DNA from: CAYWJT01 sp964458655
Lineage (GTDB): Bacteria; Acidobacteriota; Aminicenantia; Aminicenantales; Saccharicenantaceae
DNA length: 31,325 nt
Reading direction: 5' to 3'
Assembly (NCBI GenBank): GCA_964458655.1
Contig: CAYWJT010000031.1
Span: forward strand, 1-31,325
Position 1 is the first letter of the stretch, and each line of letters starts with the position of its first letter. A program made the position numbers and the translations under genes. Under the pieces are notes generated by a model. The model ran no database searches. It had not been told where the DNA came from and saw only the letters and a list, made by a program, of their open reading frames with translations. Shown here one piece after another: positions 8,096 to 17,769 of the stretch.

Positions 8096-9280
8096 ATGCG
8101 CCCGATGTTCGACCCGCACAGAGGTTGCGATGATGAAAAGAGGCAGGCTGCGGGGATTGCTTTTCTGCTGATAATGCTCTCGCTGGCCGCGGCCGGCTGC
8201 GGCCGTCCCGGCGCGGACGCGGCCGGTGAAGCGGCCATGAAGCCCGAGGCCGGCCATGCGGGAGAGGCTTTGCCCGCGCGAGTGGAACTGACTCCCAAAG
8301 GCGCCGCGACTGCGGGCCTGGAATTCGCCGTCGTCGCGCGCCGGGCTTGGGCCGAACCCCTGCGCTTCCCCGCCGAGGTCGGCTATAACCTTAAGACGAT
8401 GGCCGCGCCGGCTGCCCGGGCCGCCGGTCGGGTCGAAAAGATCCTGGCCTTCCCGGGCGACCGCGTGACGGCGGGCCGGACCCTCATGCTGGTCTACAGC
8501 CCGGATTTCCTGGCTCTGCAGGCCGAGCTCCTCCAGGCCGCGCGGCAGGCGGCCGGGAATCAGGCCGACGCCGGCCGCAAGGAAACCTGGGATCCGATCC
8601 TCAACGCAGCTAGGAACCGCCTGCGGCTTCTCGACCTGAGCGAAGCCGAGGTCGATGCCATCGAAAGGAACGGCCGGACCGAGGAATTTCTTCCCGTCAA
8701 GGCGCCGGTTTCCGGCACGGTTATCGAGAGCCTGGTCTCGGCCGGCGATCATGTCGAGGCCGGCGCACCGCTCCTGAAGCTGGCCGACCTTTCCACGGTC
8801 TGGCTCGAGGTCAAGGTGTTCGAGAAGGACCTGGCCCGCGTCCGCGAAGGCACGCAGGTGGAAGTCCGGGCCGCCGCCTTCCCGGACGAGGCCTTCAGCG
8901 GACGGCTGGTCCTGCTCAGCGCTGAGCTCGACCGAGCCACCCGCACGGCCGCGGGCCGCGTCGAGGTCGGCAACAGGCACGGACGGCTCAGGCCGGGGAT
9001 GTTTTGCGAGGCTTTGATAGCGCCGGACGCTCCGGCAGAATCGCTGTTCGTGCCGGCCGCGGCCGTCCATCCCCTCGACGGTCGGATAGTCGTCTTCGTG
9101 CCTGTGAGCGAGACCGTCTTCGAAGTGCGCGACGTGGAAAGGGGTCGGACGGTCGACGGCCTGGTCGAGGTGACGGGCGGGCTCGTTGAAGGCGAACAGG
9201 TCGTGACCAAAGGCAGCTTCCTCCTGAAGTCCGAGCTGCTGAAGTCCGCCCTGGGAGAGGAAGGGCATCACCATGATTGA
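8096..9280 (+). CDS. RND efflux periplasmic adaptor lipoprotein (CusB/CzcB family)
   Basis: This 394-residue membrane fusion protein links the inner-membrane RND pump to the TolC-like channel. A lipobox (AAAGC) places the lipidated Cys at residue 35. The body has the usual order: beta-barrel and barrel-sandwich halves split by a short alpha-hairpin (GRVEKILAFPGDRV and APVSGTVIESLVSAGDHV), then the barrel STVWLEVKVFEKDLARV and the membrane-proximal domain. The C-terminus ends in Gly-His-His-His-Asp, a possible metal-binding tail. ATG 8096 has GAGGAGG 7 nt upstream; TTG 8075 would overlap the previous stop. It overlaps the pump gene by 8 nt, indicating translational coupling. Confidence 0.92.
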   Translation: MRPMFDPHRGCDDEKRQAAGIAFLLIMLSLAAAGCGRPGADAAGEAAMKPEAGHAGEALPARVELTPKGAATAGLEFAVVARRAWAEPLRFPAEVGYNLKTMAAPAARAAGRVEKILAFPGDRVTAGRTLMLVYSPDFLALQAELLQAARQAAGNQADAGRKETWDPILNAARNRLRLLDLSEAEVDAIERNGRTEEFLPVKAPVSGTVIESLVSAGDHVEAGAPLLKLADLSTVWLEVKVFEKDLARVREGTQVEVRAAAFPDEAFSGRLVLLSAELDRATRTAAGRVEVGNRHGRLRPGMFCEALIAPDAPAESLFVPAAAVHPLDGRIVVFVPVSETVFEVRDVERGRTVDGLVEVTGGLVEGEQVVTKGSFLLKSELLKSALGEEGHHHD

Positions 9281-12200
9281 GAAGCTCATCTCGTCCTCTC
9301 TCGAGCACAGGCTGCTCGTCGTTTTCGTCGTCCTGCTGATCGCGGCCTGGGGTATCTATTCTTACACGGAGCTCTCCATCGACGCCTTCCCGGATGTGAC
9401 CAACATCCAGGTCGAGATCCTGGGCTACGCCCCCGGCCGGGCGCCGCTCGAGGTCGAACGCTTCCTCACCTACCCGCTGGAGATGTCGCTGCGCGGCCTG
9501 CCGGGGCTTGACCAATTGAGGTCTGTCTCCAAGTTCGGCCTCTCGGTCATCACGGCCGTCTTCAAGGACAATGTCGACATCTACTTCGCCCGCCAGCTCG
9601 TCCTGGAGCGTCTCATCGAGGCCCGGCAGGGCCTGCCGCAGAACGTCACGGTCAGCCTGGGCCCGGTGTCCACGGCCATGGGCGAGATCTACCAGTACAC
9701 GCTCGAGGCGCCCGAGCCGACGGGGGAGGCGGAGCGGGTCAGGCAGCTCACCGAGCTGCGGACCATTCAGGACTGGGTCATATCGCCCATACTCAAGACC
9801 GTTCCCGGCGTAAACGAGGTCAATTCCTTCGGCGGCTACATCAAGCAGTACCAAGCGGTCGTCGACCCGGCCAGGCTGCTGAGGCATGGGGTGACGCTGA
9901 GCGAGGTCGTCGAGGCCCTGGAGCGCAACAACCGCAACGCGGGCGGCAACGTCCTCGAGCTCTACGACCAGCAGTACCTTATCAGGGGAACGGGCCTGAT
10001 GCAGTCGGTCGAGGCCATCTCCCGTACCGTGGTCAAGGCCGAGGCCGGCGTGCCGGTCACTGTGGGCGACCTGGCCGAGGTCAGGGTCGGTCACGCCGTG
10101 CGCCAGGGCGCCTCGGTCAAGGACGGGAAGAAAGAGGTCGTGGGCGGCATCGTCATGATGCTCCGGGGCGAGAACGGCCGCCGGGTGGTCGAGGCCGTCC
10201 AGGCCAAGGTGGAGGAGATCAACGCCGGCCGCATCCTGCCCGAGGGCGTCAAGATGGAGCCCTTCTACAAGCGCTCGGACATCATCAAGGCCAGCGTCGG
10301 GACGGTGACCAGGGCCCTCCAGGAAGGCGCGGTGCTGGTCATCATCGTGCTCTTCCTCTTCCTGGGGAGCGTCCGCGGGGCCCTGATCGTCGTCTTGTCC
10401 ATGCCGCTCGCGGTGCTGGTGACGTTCATAGCCATGAAAAACCTCGGGCTGACGGCCAACCTGATGTCGCTCGGAGGGCTGGCCATCTCGATCGGCATGA
10501 TCGTAGACGCTTCCATCATCCAGGTGGAGAACATCCAGAGGCACCTGGCCGAGAGGGGCAGGGCCGACGGCAAGCTGGCCACGGTCCTGGAAGCCGTGCT
10601 CGAAGTAAGGAAACCCAGCATCTTCGGCGAGCTAATCATCGTCATCACTTTCCTGCCGGTCATGACCTTGACCGGCATCGAGGGCAAGATGTTCTCGCCC
10701 TTGGCCCTGACGCTGGCCCTCGCGCTGGCCGCCTCGCTGCTTTTGTCCGTCTTCGTCATCCCCGTCGTTTGCTTCTACCTGCTGAGGCCCGAGCCGGATA
10801 GGAAGAGCCTGATCATGTCGCTCGCGGTAAAGGTCTACGAACCGGCGCTGAGCTGGGCCCTGAGGCGGAAGGCAGTGGTTCTGGCCGCGGCGCTGGCCCT
10901 GCTTGGGGCCACCGCGTTTGTCTATCCGAGACTGGGCCGGGAGTTCATGCCGGTCATGGACGAGGGCGCTTTCGACATGGACATCCAGTTCCTGCCGGGC
11001 ATCTCGCTTGAAAAGTCCGTCGAGCTCAGCCTCGAGGTCGAGCGCGAGCTGATGAAGTTCCCGGAGCTCGTCACGGTGGTGTCGCGGACCGGGCAGACAG
11101 GGGTCGCCCTGGAGGCCCGCGGCGTCGAAAAGACCGGCTACGTCGGAGCCCTCAGGCCGCGCCGCGAATGGAAGAGCGCCCGGACCAGGGAGGAGCTGAC
11201 CGAGAAGTTCCGCGAGGCCGTGGCTCACATCCCGGGCATGTCATTTTCCTTCAGCCAGCCGATCGCCTGCCGCATCGACGAGATCGTCTCGGGGGCCAGG
11301 TCGCAGTTGATCGTGAAGCTCTTCGGCTACGACATGGAGGTGTTGAAGCGCAAGGCCGGCGAGATTGCAGCGGTGCTGGCCCGGATGCGCGGCACCGAAG
11401 ACCTGAACGTGGAGCGTGTGAGCGGCCAGCCGACCATCATCGTATCGGCCGACCTGGAGCGGGCGGCCAGGCACGGCCTCGGCGCCGGCGACGTCATGGA
11501 CGTGGTGGAGACCGCGGTTGGTGGTAAGCCGGTGACCCAGGTCTATGAGGGGGACCGTTTCTTCGACCTGGTCGTCCGCTATCCTGAGTCCGAGCGCGGC
11601 TCTGTCGAGGCCATCAGGGGTATCCTGGTGGCCACGCCACGGGGCTACAGCCTGCCGCTCGCCGACGTGGCGAGGGTGGAGGAGGTCGAGGGGCCCGTCC
11701 AGATAAGCCGGGAGTTCGGCCGACGCAGGATAGGCATCGAATGCAACGTGGCCGGCCGCGACATCGGCCGGTTCGTGGCGGAGGCCAAACGCAGGGTCGC
11801 GGCCGAAGTGGACCTGCCTGAGGGATATTACCTGAATTGGGGCGGCCAGTTCGAGAACCAGCAGCGGGCGGCCCGGCGCCTGAGCCTGATCGTCCCCGCG
11901 ACGCTGGGGCTGGTCTTCCTGTTGCTCTTCTTCACGTTCGGCGAGCTCGGCCCGGCGGCGCTCGTCTTCCTGAACCTGCCGTTCGCGCTGGTTGGCGGCA
12001 TATTCTCGCTCTACATTTCAGGCCAGTACCTGTCGGTGCCGGCCTCGGTCGGCTTCATCGTCCTGCTGGGGATAGCCGTGCTGAATGGCGTCGTGGTCGT
12101 GTCGCACATCAGGCAGCTGGGCCGGGAATGCGCGACCCAACTCGAGGCGACCAAACGGGCCTGCGGCAACAGGCTCCGGCCGGTGCTCATGACCGCGGCC

Positions 12201-12365
12201 ACGACGGTTTTCGGCCTGACGCCGCTGCTTTTCGCCAGTGGGCCGGGCTCCGAAGTGCAAAGGCCCCTGGCGGTCGTCGTCATCGGCGGCCTGCTGACCT
12301 CGACCGCCCTGACCCTGATCGTCCTGCCGACGCTCTACGACTGGCTGGCGCGGTCAAAGAAGTGA
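9273..12365 (+). CDS. HME-RND heavy-metal efflux pump (CusA/CzcA family)
   Basis: This 1030-residue proton-driven inner-membrane exporter has the usual two six-segment halves with large periplasmic loops (SIDAFPDVTNIQVEI, AFDMDIQFLPGISLEKS). The TM4 proton-relay motif reads GGLAISIGMIVD then VEN: Ser406, Asp412 and Glu419 fall where CzcA has Asp402, Asp408 and Glu415. Loss of the first Asp resembles CusA-type (Cu/Ag) pumps. However, the three methionines that bind Cu(I) in CusA are not conserved: by my eye alignment Asp, Gly/Val and Glu stand there. The porter segment CRIDEIVSGARSQ is closer to CzcA. Heavy-metal export is well supported by family and operon; the specific metal is not. Confidence 0.93.
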   Translation: MIEKLISSSLEHRLLVVFVVLLIAAWGIYSYTELSIDAFPDVTNIQVEILGYAPGRAPLEVERFLTYPLEMSLRGLPGLDQLRSVSKFGLSVITAVFKDNVDIYFARQLVLERLIEARQGLPQNVTVSLGPVSTAMGEIYQYTLEAPEPTGEAERVRQLTELRTIQDWVISPILKTVPGVNEVNSFGGYIKQYQAVVDPARLLRHGVTLSEVVEALERNNRNAGGNVLELYDQQYLIRGTGLMQSVEAISRTVVKAEAGVPVTVGDLAEVRVGHAVRQGASVKDGKKEVVGGIVMMLRGENGRRVVEAVQAKVEEINAGRILPEGVKMEPFYKRSDIIKASVGTVTRALQEGAVLVIIVLFLFLGSVRGALIVVLSMPLAVLVTFIAMKNLGLTANLMSLGGLAISIGMIVDASIIQVENIQRHLAERGRADGKLATVLEAVLEVRKPSIFGELIIVITFLPVMTLTGIEGKMFSPLALTLALALAASLLLSVFVIPVVCFYLLRPEPDRKSLIMSLAVKVYEPALSWALRRKAVVLAAALALLGATAFVYPRLGREFMPVMDEGAFDMDIQFLPGISLEKSVELSLEVERELMKFPELVTVVSRTGQTGVALEARGVEKTGYVGALRPRREWKSARTREELTEKFREAVAHIPGMSFSFSQPIACRIDEIVSGARSQLIVKLFGYDMEVLKRKAGEIAAVLARMRGTEDLNVERVSGQPTIIVSADLERAARHGLGAGDVMDVVETAVGGKPVTQVYEGDRFFDLVVRYPESERGSVEAIRGILVATPRGYSLPLADVARVEEVEGPVQISREFGRRRIGIECNVAGRDIGRFVAEAKRRVAAEVDLPEGYYLNWGGQFENQQRAARRLSLIVPATLGLVFLLLFFTFGELGPAALVFLNLPFALVGGIFSLYISGQYLSVPASVGFIVLLGIAVLNGVVVVSHIRQLGRECATQLEATKRACGNRLRPVLMTAATTVFGLTPLLFASGPGSEVQRPLAVVVIGGLLTSTALTLIVLPTLYDWLARSKK

Positions 12366-12394
12366 TCCCTGCGCAGTTGGTCGCCGAGCGAAAG

Positions 12395-12423
12395 TTGACA
12401 TTCGAGCTGCCGTGTTCTAAGCT
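12395..12423 (+). promoter_or_regulatory. Promoter TTGACA-17-TAAGCT for the S41 protease gene
   Basis: A perfect -35 hexamer is followed at 17 nt by a weak -10 (three of six). The predicted start near 12430 leaves a leader of about 50 nt. It separates the protease gene from the efflux operon ending at 12365. Confidence 0.5.
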
Positions 12424-12480
12424 CGAGCGCGGAGCGGCGTTCAAGAACACTGCGGAGGACACGAAGGGGATATCAGGGCG

Positions 12481-14106
12481 ATGAAGGTCGTCTCGGGAAG
12501 GCCCTTCACGTTCGCAGCGGTGGGGGTGGGCGGACTCCTGCTTCTGGCATTGTGCCTGGTCTCCTTTTTCTGGGTCGAAACCTTCCATTATCTCGGTTGC
12601 GGGTTCCCGTTCTTCCTGGGCTTCCTTACGGTCCCTTTCCTGGCCGGGTTGGCCGGCCGCCGCGGCAGGGGCCGGCTTTCCTGGCTGGTTTGGTTCCCGC
12701 CGACGACGGCGGCGTTGTTGTACGCCGCGGGCGTAATCGCGCTTTCCGGAAGACTGAGGTTTGTCGGCTGGCTGCGTGACGTCGGGCCCCTTTTCCTCGT
12801 CTGGGCGGCCGCCTTCGCTCTGGCCGCGCAGGCCGGCTATTCCGTCAGGGGGCAGGGCCGCGAGCCGGCGATACGGACGGCTGCGTTCGTGGTCCTGGCC
12901 TTGGTCGCAGCCGGCGGCCTTCAATTATCGTTGCCCCCTTACGCCGGGTATTTCTATCTCAAAGAAGGCGTTTCGAGTTTCTTCCCGGAGGATGCGTCGA
13001 AACTGCCGTTCGAACAGGCTCTGGCCAAGGTGAGCTCCTATATCGAGGGGAGATATCCTTACCTGGAATACAAGAAGGTTGATTGGGACCTGGTCAAGGC
13101 CGAAGCCGAGGCGCAGGTCCGGAATGTTCGGGACGCCTCCGGTTTCCTCCACGTGGTTGGGAAGCTGCTGGCGTCGCTCAACGACGGACACGTCAAGCTG
13201 ATGCCGGGAGGCGGGCAGGCTGCGCAGGGGCTCTCCTGGGTGGGCGCAGTCGGCGCCCGGGTGGAAGGCCGGACGGTGGTTCTTGCCGTCGACGCAGGTT
13301 CGCCGGCCGAGGCAGCCGGTTTGAGGCCCGGGGTCGAGATAATCGCCGTGAACGGCGCGCCGTTCGACAGGCCGAAATTCTCTCTTTACGGGCCCCGGGG
13401 CGGCCGGATCTCCGTCGCCTGGCTGGATGAAAGCGGCGGCGGACGAACGGCCGACATAGAGATCCCGGTCCTGGGTTGGAGGAGGGCCGAGAAGCCTGTA
13501 GCTTGGCGGTTGCTGCCCGGCGGGTACGGATACGTCCGGATAAGCAGTATGTCCTCGAAGCTTTTATCGTTCGTCCCGGCTTTTGACAGGGCCCTGGAAA
13601 GGCTTTGGGATACCGACGGACTGGTCATCGATATCAGGTATAACACGGGCGGGGCGATTGTCCTCACAGACCAGATCCTGGGGCGGCTTACCGGAAAACC
13701 GGTGTTTTACGGAGGCATGCTGGACAGGCAGGGCCGCTACGGGCCCTTATTTGTCGTGCCGCGCAGGCCGGTCTATCTCAAGCCGGTCGTGATCCTTATT
13801 AATGAGTGGAACGCCAGCGCGGCCGAATTCTTCGCCTATGCCGCTTCGAGCCTAGAAAGCGTGACCCTGGCCGGACGTCGGACCGCCGGCGTCGTCAGCA
13901 GCCCCTCGAAAGTGATGAAGCTGCCGGGCGGGGCCAGGGCTCAGCTGGTTTCGAGCGGCCTGGCCGACAGGGACCGCAGCTTTGTAGTTGAGGATACCGG
14001 CATCCAGCCCGATATCCTGGTGGACTATTCTTTGGTTGACTTGCGTTCCGGACAGGACACGGACCTGGCGGCGGCCGTCAGGATCCTTCAGGCCCGTTTG
14101 AAGTGA
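12481..14106 (+). CDS. Membrane-anchored S41 family peptidase with PDZ domain
   Basis: This 541-residue protein has about five hydrophobic segments in the first 155 residues, then a soluble S41 (tail-specific/tricorn-like) protease region. A short helical domain ends in the LNDGH motif (His237). A PDZ domain lies at about 250-330 (AGSPAEAAGLRPGVEIIAVNG), followed by the catalytic core with DIRYNTGG. The nucleophile is Ser446 in NEWNASAAEFF. A His in DGH and no obvious Lys at the CtpA dyad position favour the tricorn-type Ser/His arrangement over the Ser-Lys dyad. It is probably a periplasm-facing processing or degrading protease. A multi-pass N-terminal anchor is unusual, since most S41 members have one segment or a signal peptide. 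AGGG lies just before the ATG. Confidence 0.88.
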   Translation: MKVVSGRPFTFAAVGVGGLLLLALCLVSFFWVETFHYLGCGFPFFLGFLTVPFLAGLAGRRGRGRLSWLVWFPPTTAALLYAAGVIALSGRLRFVGWLRDVGPLFLVWAAAFALAAQAGYSVRGQGREPAIRTAAFVVLALVAAGGLQLSLPPYAGYFYLKEGVSSFFPEDASKLPFEQALAKVSSYIEGRYPYLEYKKVDWDLVKAEAEAQVRNVRDASGFLHVVGKLLASLNDGHVKLMPGGGQAAQGLSWVGAVGARVEGRTVVLAVDAGSPAEAAGLRPGVEIIAVNGAPFDRPKFSLYGPRGGRISVAWLDESGGGRTADIEIPVLGWRRAEKPVAWRLLPGGYGYVRISSMSSKLLSFVPAFDRALERLWDTDGLVIDIRYNTGGAIVLTDQILGRLTGKPVFYGGMLDRQGRYGPLFVVPRRPVYLKPVVILINEWNASAAEFFAYAASSLESVTLAGRRTAGVVSSPSKVMKLPGGARAQLVSSGLADRDRSFVVEDTGIQPDILVDYSLVDLRSGQDTDLAAAVRILQARLK

Positions 14107-14245
14107 GACCGGCGCCGCGGGCGAACATTCATCCTGAGCCGCGCTTGAATATCCGGCGGGGCTTCTGCCGGCAATTCTATCCCGTGGATGGCATAGTTGC
14201 TCGTGCGCCGGTCGTTGTCCATTGTGGGGCGACGGCCGGGAGCTG

Positions 14246-14284
14246 AAAAATAGGTGAATGAGTAAACTGTCCCCTTTTTTATCG
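14246..14284 (+). repeat. Dispersed repeat A, copy 2, spanning a stop codon
   Basis: The 20-mer at 14256-14275 is identical to 6802-6821, with matching flanks. This copy lies between two convergent genes, and its terminal T-run supplies the TAA stop (14279-14281, minus strand) of the propeller/phosphoesterase gene. The remainder of 14107-14245 shows no gene. Confidence 0.75.
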
Positions 14285-16951
14285 GCTGACGGCCCACCGC
14301 GGATAGGGGGCTTGGCTGCCCCGCGTCGCATGCCAGAGGATGCGGTTCAGCGTGTCCTCGGGGCAGGCGTCTATCTGGGCGAAGTTCAGCCGGGCCGAGA
14401 TCCGGGCGTTCCGCCTCAACAGAGCGTCGGCGATCTGCCGGGGGGCCGGGTTCATCTCGTCGAGCGGGACGCGGTTCGCCACGGCCTCGAACGGCGTGAA
14501 GTCGGGCGTGTCGGTGAAGACGTCGAACATGGGCACGGCCGTGGCGTCGAACTGGTTCATCGGCGGAAGGCCGAGGATCTGCTCGATGGTCCGCAGGATG
14601 CTGGTAGTGTTGTACTGGGTGCTGACGGCCGTCCCGCGCTTCGTGTATGGGCTTATGCAATAAGCCGTGGTGCGGTAGCCGCTGACGTGGTCGAAGCCGT
14701 TCTGGGGGTCGTCCTCGATGCCGAAGATGACCGTTTCCTTCCAGAAGCGGCTGTGGCTCAGGGCCTCGACTATGCGGCCGAAGGCCAGGTCGTTGTCGGC
14801 GACGGTCGCCCGCGGCGTCGGGCTGCCTTCCCTGGTGCCGCTCGTGTGGTCGTTGGGCAGGCAGATGATGACGAGCTGCGGCATCTCGCCGCTGCGCTCC
14901 CATTCCCTGATCTTATTGACGATGTAGCGGGCGCGCCAGACGTCGGGCACTTCCATGATCCAGCCTACCGTGTCGGTCGGGCTGAACGGCTCGATGGTCT
15001 CGATGCCAGGCGTGCTGCCGATCACGACCTCGCCCCGGCCGTGCAGGTATTCCTCCCAATAATCCTTCCAGGCCGGGCTGCCCGGCCTGTTGGGGTCGGC
15101 CCAGCGGCACTCGTTCATCATGAACTCGCCGAAGTTGCAGATGCTTACGCTGTGCCTGAGGGCGTTGTCCCAGATGAAGCCGGTCGGGGAGTAGGCCAGG
15201 GCGTCGACCTCGTCCGGCCCCATGCCGTCCGGGTAGCTGCGCGGCCAGCCGGCGAAGGAGCGCTCGAGATAATCGGTGCCGAAGGCCGTGGTCGACCACT
15301 GGTGGCCGTCGGCGCTCAGGATGCCGCTGCAGTAGGTGTTGTCGAGCAGGACGAACTCCCGGACCATCTTGTGCTGGTTGGGCGTGACCTCCTCGCCGAA
15401 GATGCACAGGGACGGGTCGCTGTTGCCGAACCCGAGGTCGCCCAGGACCTGGTCGTAGGTCCGGTTCTCCTTGATGACGTAGACGACGTGCTTGAAGACG
15501 CTCGGTTCGCCCGGCCGCTCGGGGACGGGCCTTGGTTCGCGGTCCCGGCGCGGCTTGAGCAGGGCCTGCCGCAGCCGCTCCCGGTGCAGGCCGGCGTAGA
15601 CCGTCCTGGTCATTTCCCGGAGCTCGCGCTTCCCGGGCAGGGGTATGATGGAGACCGAGCCGTTGTAGTGGTGGGTGTTGAAGCCGGGCGCGCCGGTCTC
15701 CTGGTAGATCTGCTTCTCGACCGCGTGGCCCTTGATGTTGGCCACGAGGAGAGTGCCGTTGCCTCGCCGGAGCTGAAGCGCGCCGGGGAACCAGCCCGCC
15801 GGTATGAGGCCCCGGAGCCCGGCCCGTCCCTTTCTCCGGTTGAAGTCCAGCACCGCCACCGCGTTCTGCGTGCCGTTGGCCGAGAACAGCTTCCGGCCGT
15901 CGGCCGAGAAGAGAAGGGCGTTGGGCGAGGCGCCGAACAGGTCGGCCGGGCTGCGCTTGACCCAGGCCGTGGACCTGACCTCGTCGGTCCTCGTGTCGAT
16001 GATGCTGATGTTGTCGTCGGCCGCGTTGGCGCAGGCCAGCCAGCGGCCGTCGGGCGAGAGGGCCAGGGCCGAAGAATGCCTGTGGGCGGCGATTTCTTTC
16101 GTGACGGCGCCTGAAGCCAAATCTATGACGCTGACAGAGCCTTCCGCGGCCACCCGCGTCTCAGGGTCGACCCGGACCAGAGTTCCGCGGCCGGCCGGGC
16201 CGGTGACGTCGCCTTCGACGGGCCTGCGGCCGCCCCAGTTGCTGACGTAGGCCTTGCCGGAGGCCAGGACGACGTCGAAGGGAGCGACGCCGACGTCGAA
16301 AGCCCTCAGGACGCGTCCGGTCGCGGCCTCGAGTTCGTAGAGACGGTTGGACAGGCTGCCGCAGACGTAGAGCCTGGAGCCGTCGGCGCTCAGGGCCAGG
16401 CCCGCGGGTATCTCCTCTTTCTTCCTGGGCGCGCCGGCTTCCGGCAGGGGAAGGCTGCGGAGCGGGCGCACCTCGCCGCCGCTTTCGACGGCGAAGACCT
16501 TGACGCTGCCGTTGACGTTGCTCATGTAGATGAGCCTTCCGTCCGGGGAGAAGATGAGCCCGGTGTAGCTCAACTGGCCCTTGGTGTCCGGCTCCAGGAT
16601 GTTGGCCGTCGGCGGCTCGGGCGGCTCGGCCGGCGCCGTTTCCGAGGGCAGGGGCACGCGCTGGAGCACCTCGCCCGTGTCGGGGTTGAGGATGACGAGC
16701 TCGCTGGTCTTGCCGGACACGGCCAGGAACCTCTCGTCGGGCGAAAGGGCCAGGGCCAGGGGCCGCATGCCCGGCAGGTCGACCTGGATGCCGGCCGGCG
16801 TCACAACCTGGTTGACGGGCACGACCGTCCTGCCGGAGGCGTCGCGGCCGACAGGCGACAGGTCGGGCTGAGCCGGTTCTTCCTTGGAGCATGACGCCAG
16901 GCACAGGGCCAGGCCGACCGCGGCTAGGAAGCCGAAGCGCTTTCTTTTCAT
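14279..16951 (-). CDS. YVTN beta-propeller / phosphoesterase fusion lipoprotein
   Basis: This 890-residue lipoprotein has a lipobox LASC with Cys21. Residues about 50-430 form a seven-bladed propeller of WD40/YVTN type with repeated ALSPDERFLAVSG, FSPDGRLIYMSN, ALSADGSRLYVCG and ALSPDGRWLACAN strands. Residues about 480-860 are a phosphoesterase domain of the PF04185 (phospholipase C/acid phosphatase-like) group, in the alkaline-phosphatase superfamily. Its motifs are IKENRTYDQVLG (E495 to about 505), SADGHQWST, LPNDHTSGT and EDDPQNGFDHVSGYRT, which carry the expected metal ligands. It is probably an extracytoplasmic phosphoesterase of unknown substrate. GAGAGGGG lies 5 nt before the ATG. The ABC permease gene, upstream on the same strand, ends 35 nt before it, so co-transcription is likely. 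Confidence 0.9.
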   Translation of the reverse strand: MKRKRFGFLAAVGLALCLASCSKEEPAQPDLSPVGRDASGRTVVPVNQVVTPAGIQVDLPGMRPLALALSPDERFLAVSGKTSELVILNPDTGEVLQRVPLPSETAPAEPPEPPTANILEPDTKGQLSYTGLIFSPDGRLIYMSNVNGSVKVFAVESGGEVRPLRSLPLPEAGAPRKKEEIPAGLALSADGSRLYVCGSLSNRLYELEAATGRVLRAFDVGVAPFDVVLASGKAYVSNWGGRRPVEGDVTGPAGRGTLVRVDPETRVAAEGSVSVIDLASGAVTKEIAAHRHSSALALSPDGRWLACANAADDNISIIDTRTDEVRSTAWVKRSPADLFGASPNALLFSADGRKLFSANGTQNAVAVLDFNRRKGRAGLRGLIPAGWFPGALQLRRGNGTLLVANIKGHAVEKQIYQETGAPGFNTHHYNGSVSIIPLPGKRELREMTRTVYAGLHRERLRQALLKPRRDREPRPVPERPGEPSVFKHVVYVIKENRTYDQVLGDLGFGNSDPSLCIFGEEVTPNQHKMVREFVLLDNTYCSGILSADGHQWSTTAFGTDYLERSFAGWPRSYPDGMGPDEVDALAYSPTGFIWDNALRHSVSICNFGEFMMNECRWADPNRPGSPAWKDYWEEYLHGRGEVVIGSTPGIETIEPFSPTDTVGWIMEVPDVWRARYIVNKIREWERSGEMPQLVIICLPNDHTSGTREGSPTPRATVADNDLAFGRIVEALSHSRFWKETVIFGIEDDPQNGFDHVSGYRTTAYCISPYTKRGTAVSTQYNTTSILRTIEQILGLPPMNQFDATAVPMFDVFTDTPDFTPFEAVANRVPLDEMNPAPRQIADALLRRNARISARLNFAQIDACPEDTLNRILWHATRGSQAPYPRWAVSR

Positions 16952-16986
16952 CGGACCCCTCTCTGTTCAGGGTTGCCCGTCGGGCG

Positions 16987-17769
16987 CTATTTCACGAGCC
17001 GCCGCTTCATCATGCGGCAGCCGATGTAGAACGCGACGACTTCCACAACCAGGACGACCCCAAGGTTTACGAGCAGCGAAGAACGGAACTCGCCGGCGTA
17101 GACCGCCCGGGAGATCTTCACGGCGTGGGTGAGGGGCAGGAAGTCGGCCAGGCCCTGCATCCAGGCCGGGAAACGGTCGAGCGGGAAAAAGACGCCGGAG
17201 AAGAAGAGCATCGGAGTGATGACGAGTTCGGTGTAGTAGTTGAAGAAGTCGAAGTTGGGAGCGAGCGAGGTTACGATCATGGCCAGCGAGCCGAACAGGA
17301 CGCCCACGAGCGCCATCACGACCAGGATGAGCAGCAGACCCTGGACGGAGTAGAGGAAGACGCCCATGAAAAAGGCCACCGTCATCATCAGCGTGCCGCT
17401 GATCAGGCCGCGGAAGGTGGCCCAGAGGATGTCGCCCGCCACCGCGTCCTCCACCGACACCGGCGTGCTGACCAACGAGTCGTAGACCTTCTCGTGGATG
17501 ATCTTGACGAAGGTGCCGTAGAGGCATTCGAAGGTCGAGGTGAGCATGACCGAGGAGACCAGCACGCCCGGCACGAGGAAGTGGAGGTAGGGCTTGCCGC
17601 CGAAGGCGCCCATGTAGGCGCCCAGGCCGATGCCGAAGGTGATGAGGTAGAACAGCGGCTCGACCAGGCTGACCAGGAAGGTCGGCACGACGAACCGCTT
17701 GTAGGAGACGAGGTTGCGCAGGAAGACGAACGCGAAACGGTACGACAGGTCCAGGCCGCCGGCTCTCAT
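16987..17769 (-). CDS. ABC-2 type exporter permease (DrrB/NodJ-like)
   Basis: This 260-residue integral membrane subunit has about six transmembrane segments and the ABC-2 signature region near the C-terminus (FFSGVFFPLDRFPAWMQGLADFLPLTHAV). It pairs with the ATPase encoded immediately upstream: the two genes overlap by ATGA, and GGAAGGAG precedes this ATG. Members export drugs, polysaccharides or lipids; nothing here fixes the cargo. The phosphoesterase lipoprotein gene follows at 35 nt. Confidence 0.92.
   Translation of the reverse strand: MRAGGLDLSYRFAFVFLRNLVSYKRFVVPTFLVSLVEPLFYLITFGIGLGAYMGAFGGKPYLHFLVPGVLVSSVMLTSTFECLYGTFVKIIHEKVYDSLVSTPVSVEDAVAGDILWATFRGLISGTLMMTVAFFMGVFLYSVQGLLLILVVMALVGVLFGSLAMIVTSLAPNFDFFNYYTELVITPMLFFSGVFFPLDRFPAWMQGLADFLPLTHAVKISRAVYAGEFRSSLLVNLGVVLVVEVVAFYIGCRMMKRRLVK

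Noticed and set aside
8988..10544. 518-codon minus-strand open frame across the adaptor and pump genes
   Set aside because: The plus strand encodes unmistakable RND proteins here. High G+C opens long antisense frames; the translation is rich in Asp, Arg, Gly and Pro with no domain.
14258..16114. 618-codon plus-strand open frame opposite the phosphoesterase gene
   Set aside because: Antisense shadow of a well-supported lipoprotein gene; it starts inside dispersed repeat A and shows no recognisable domain.
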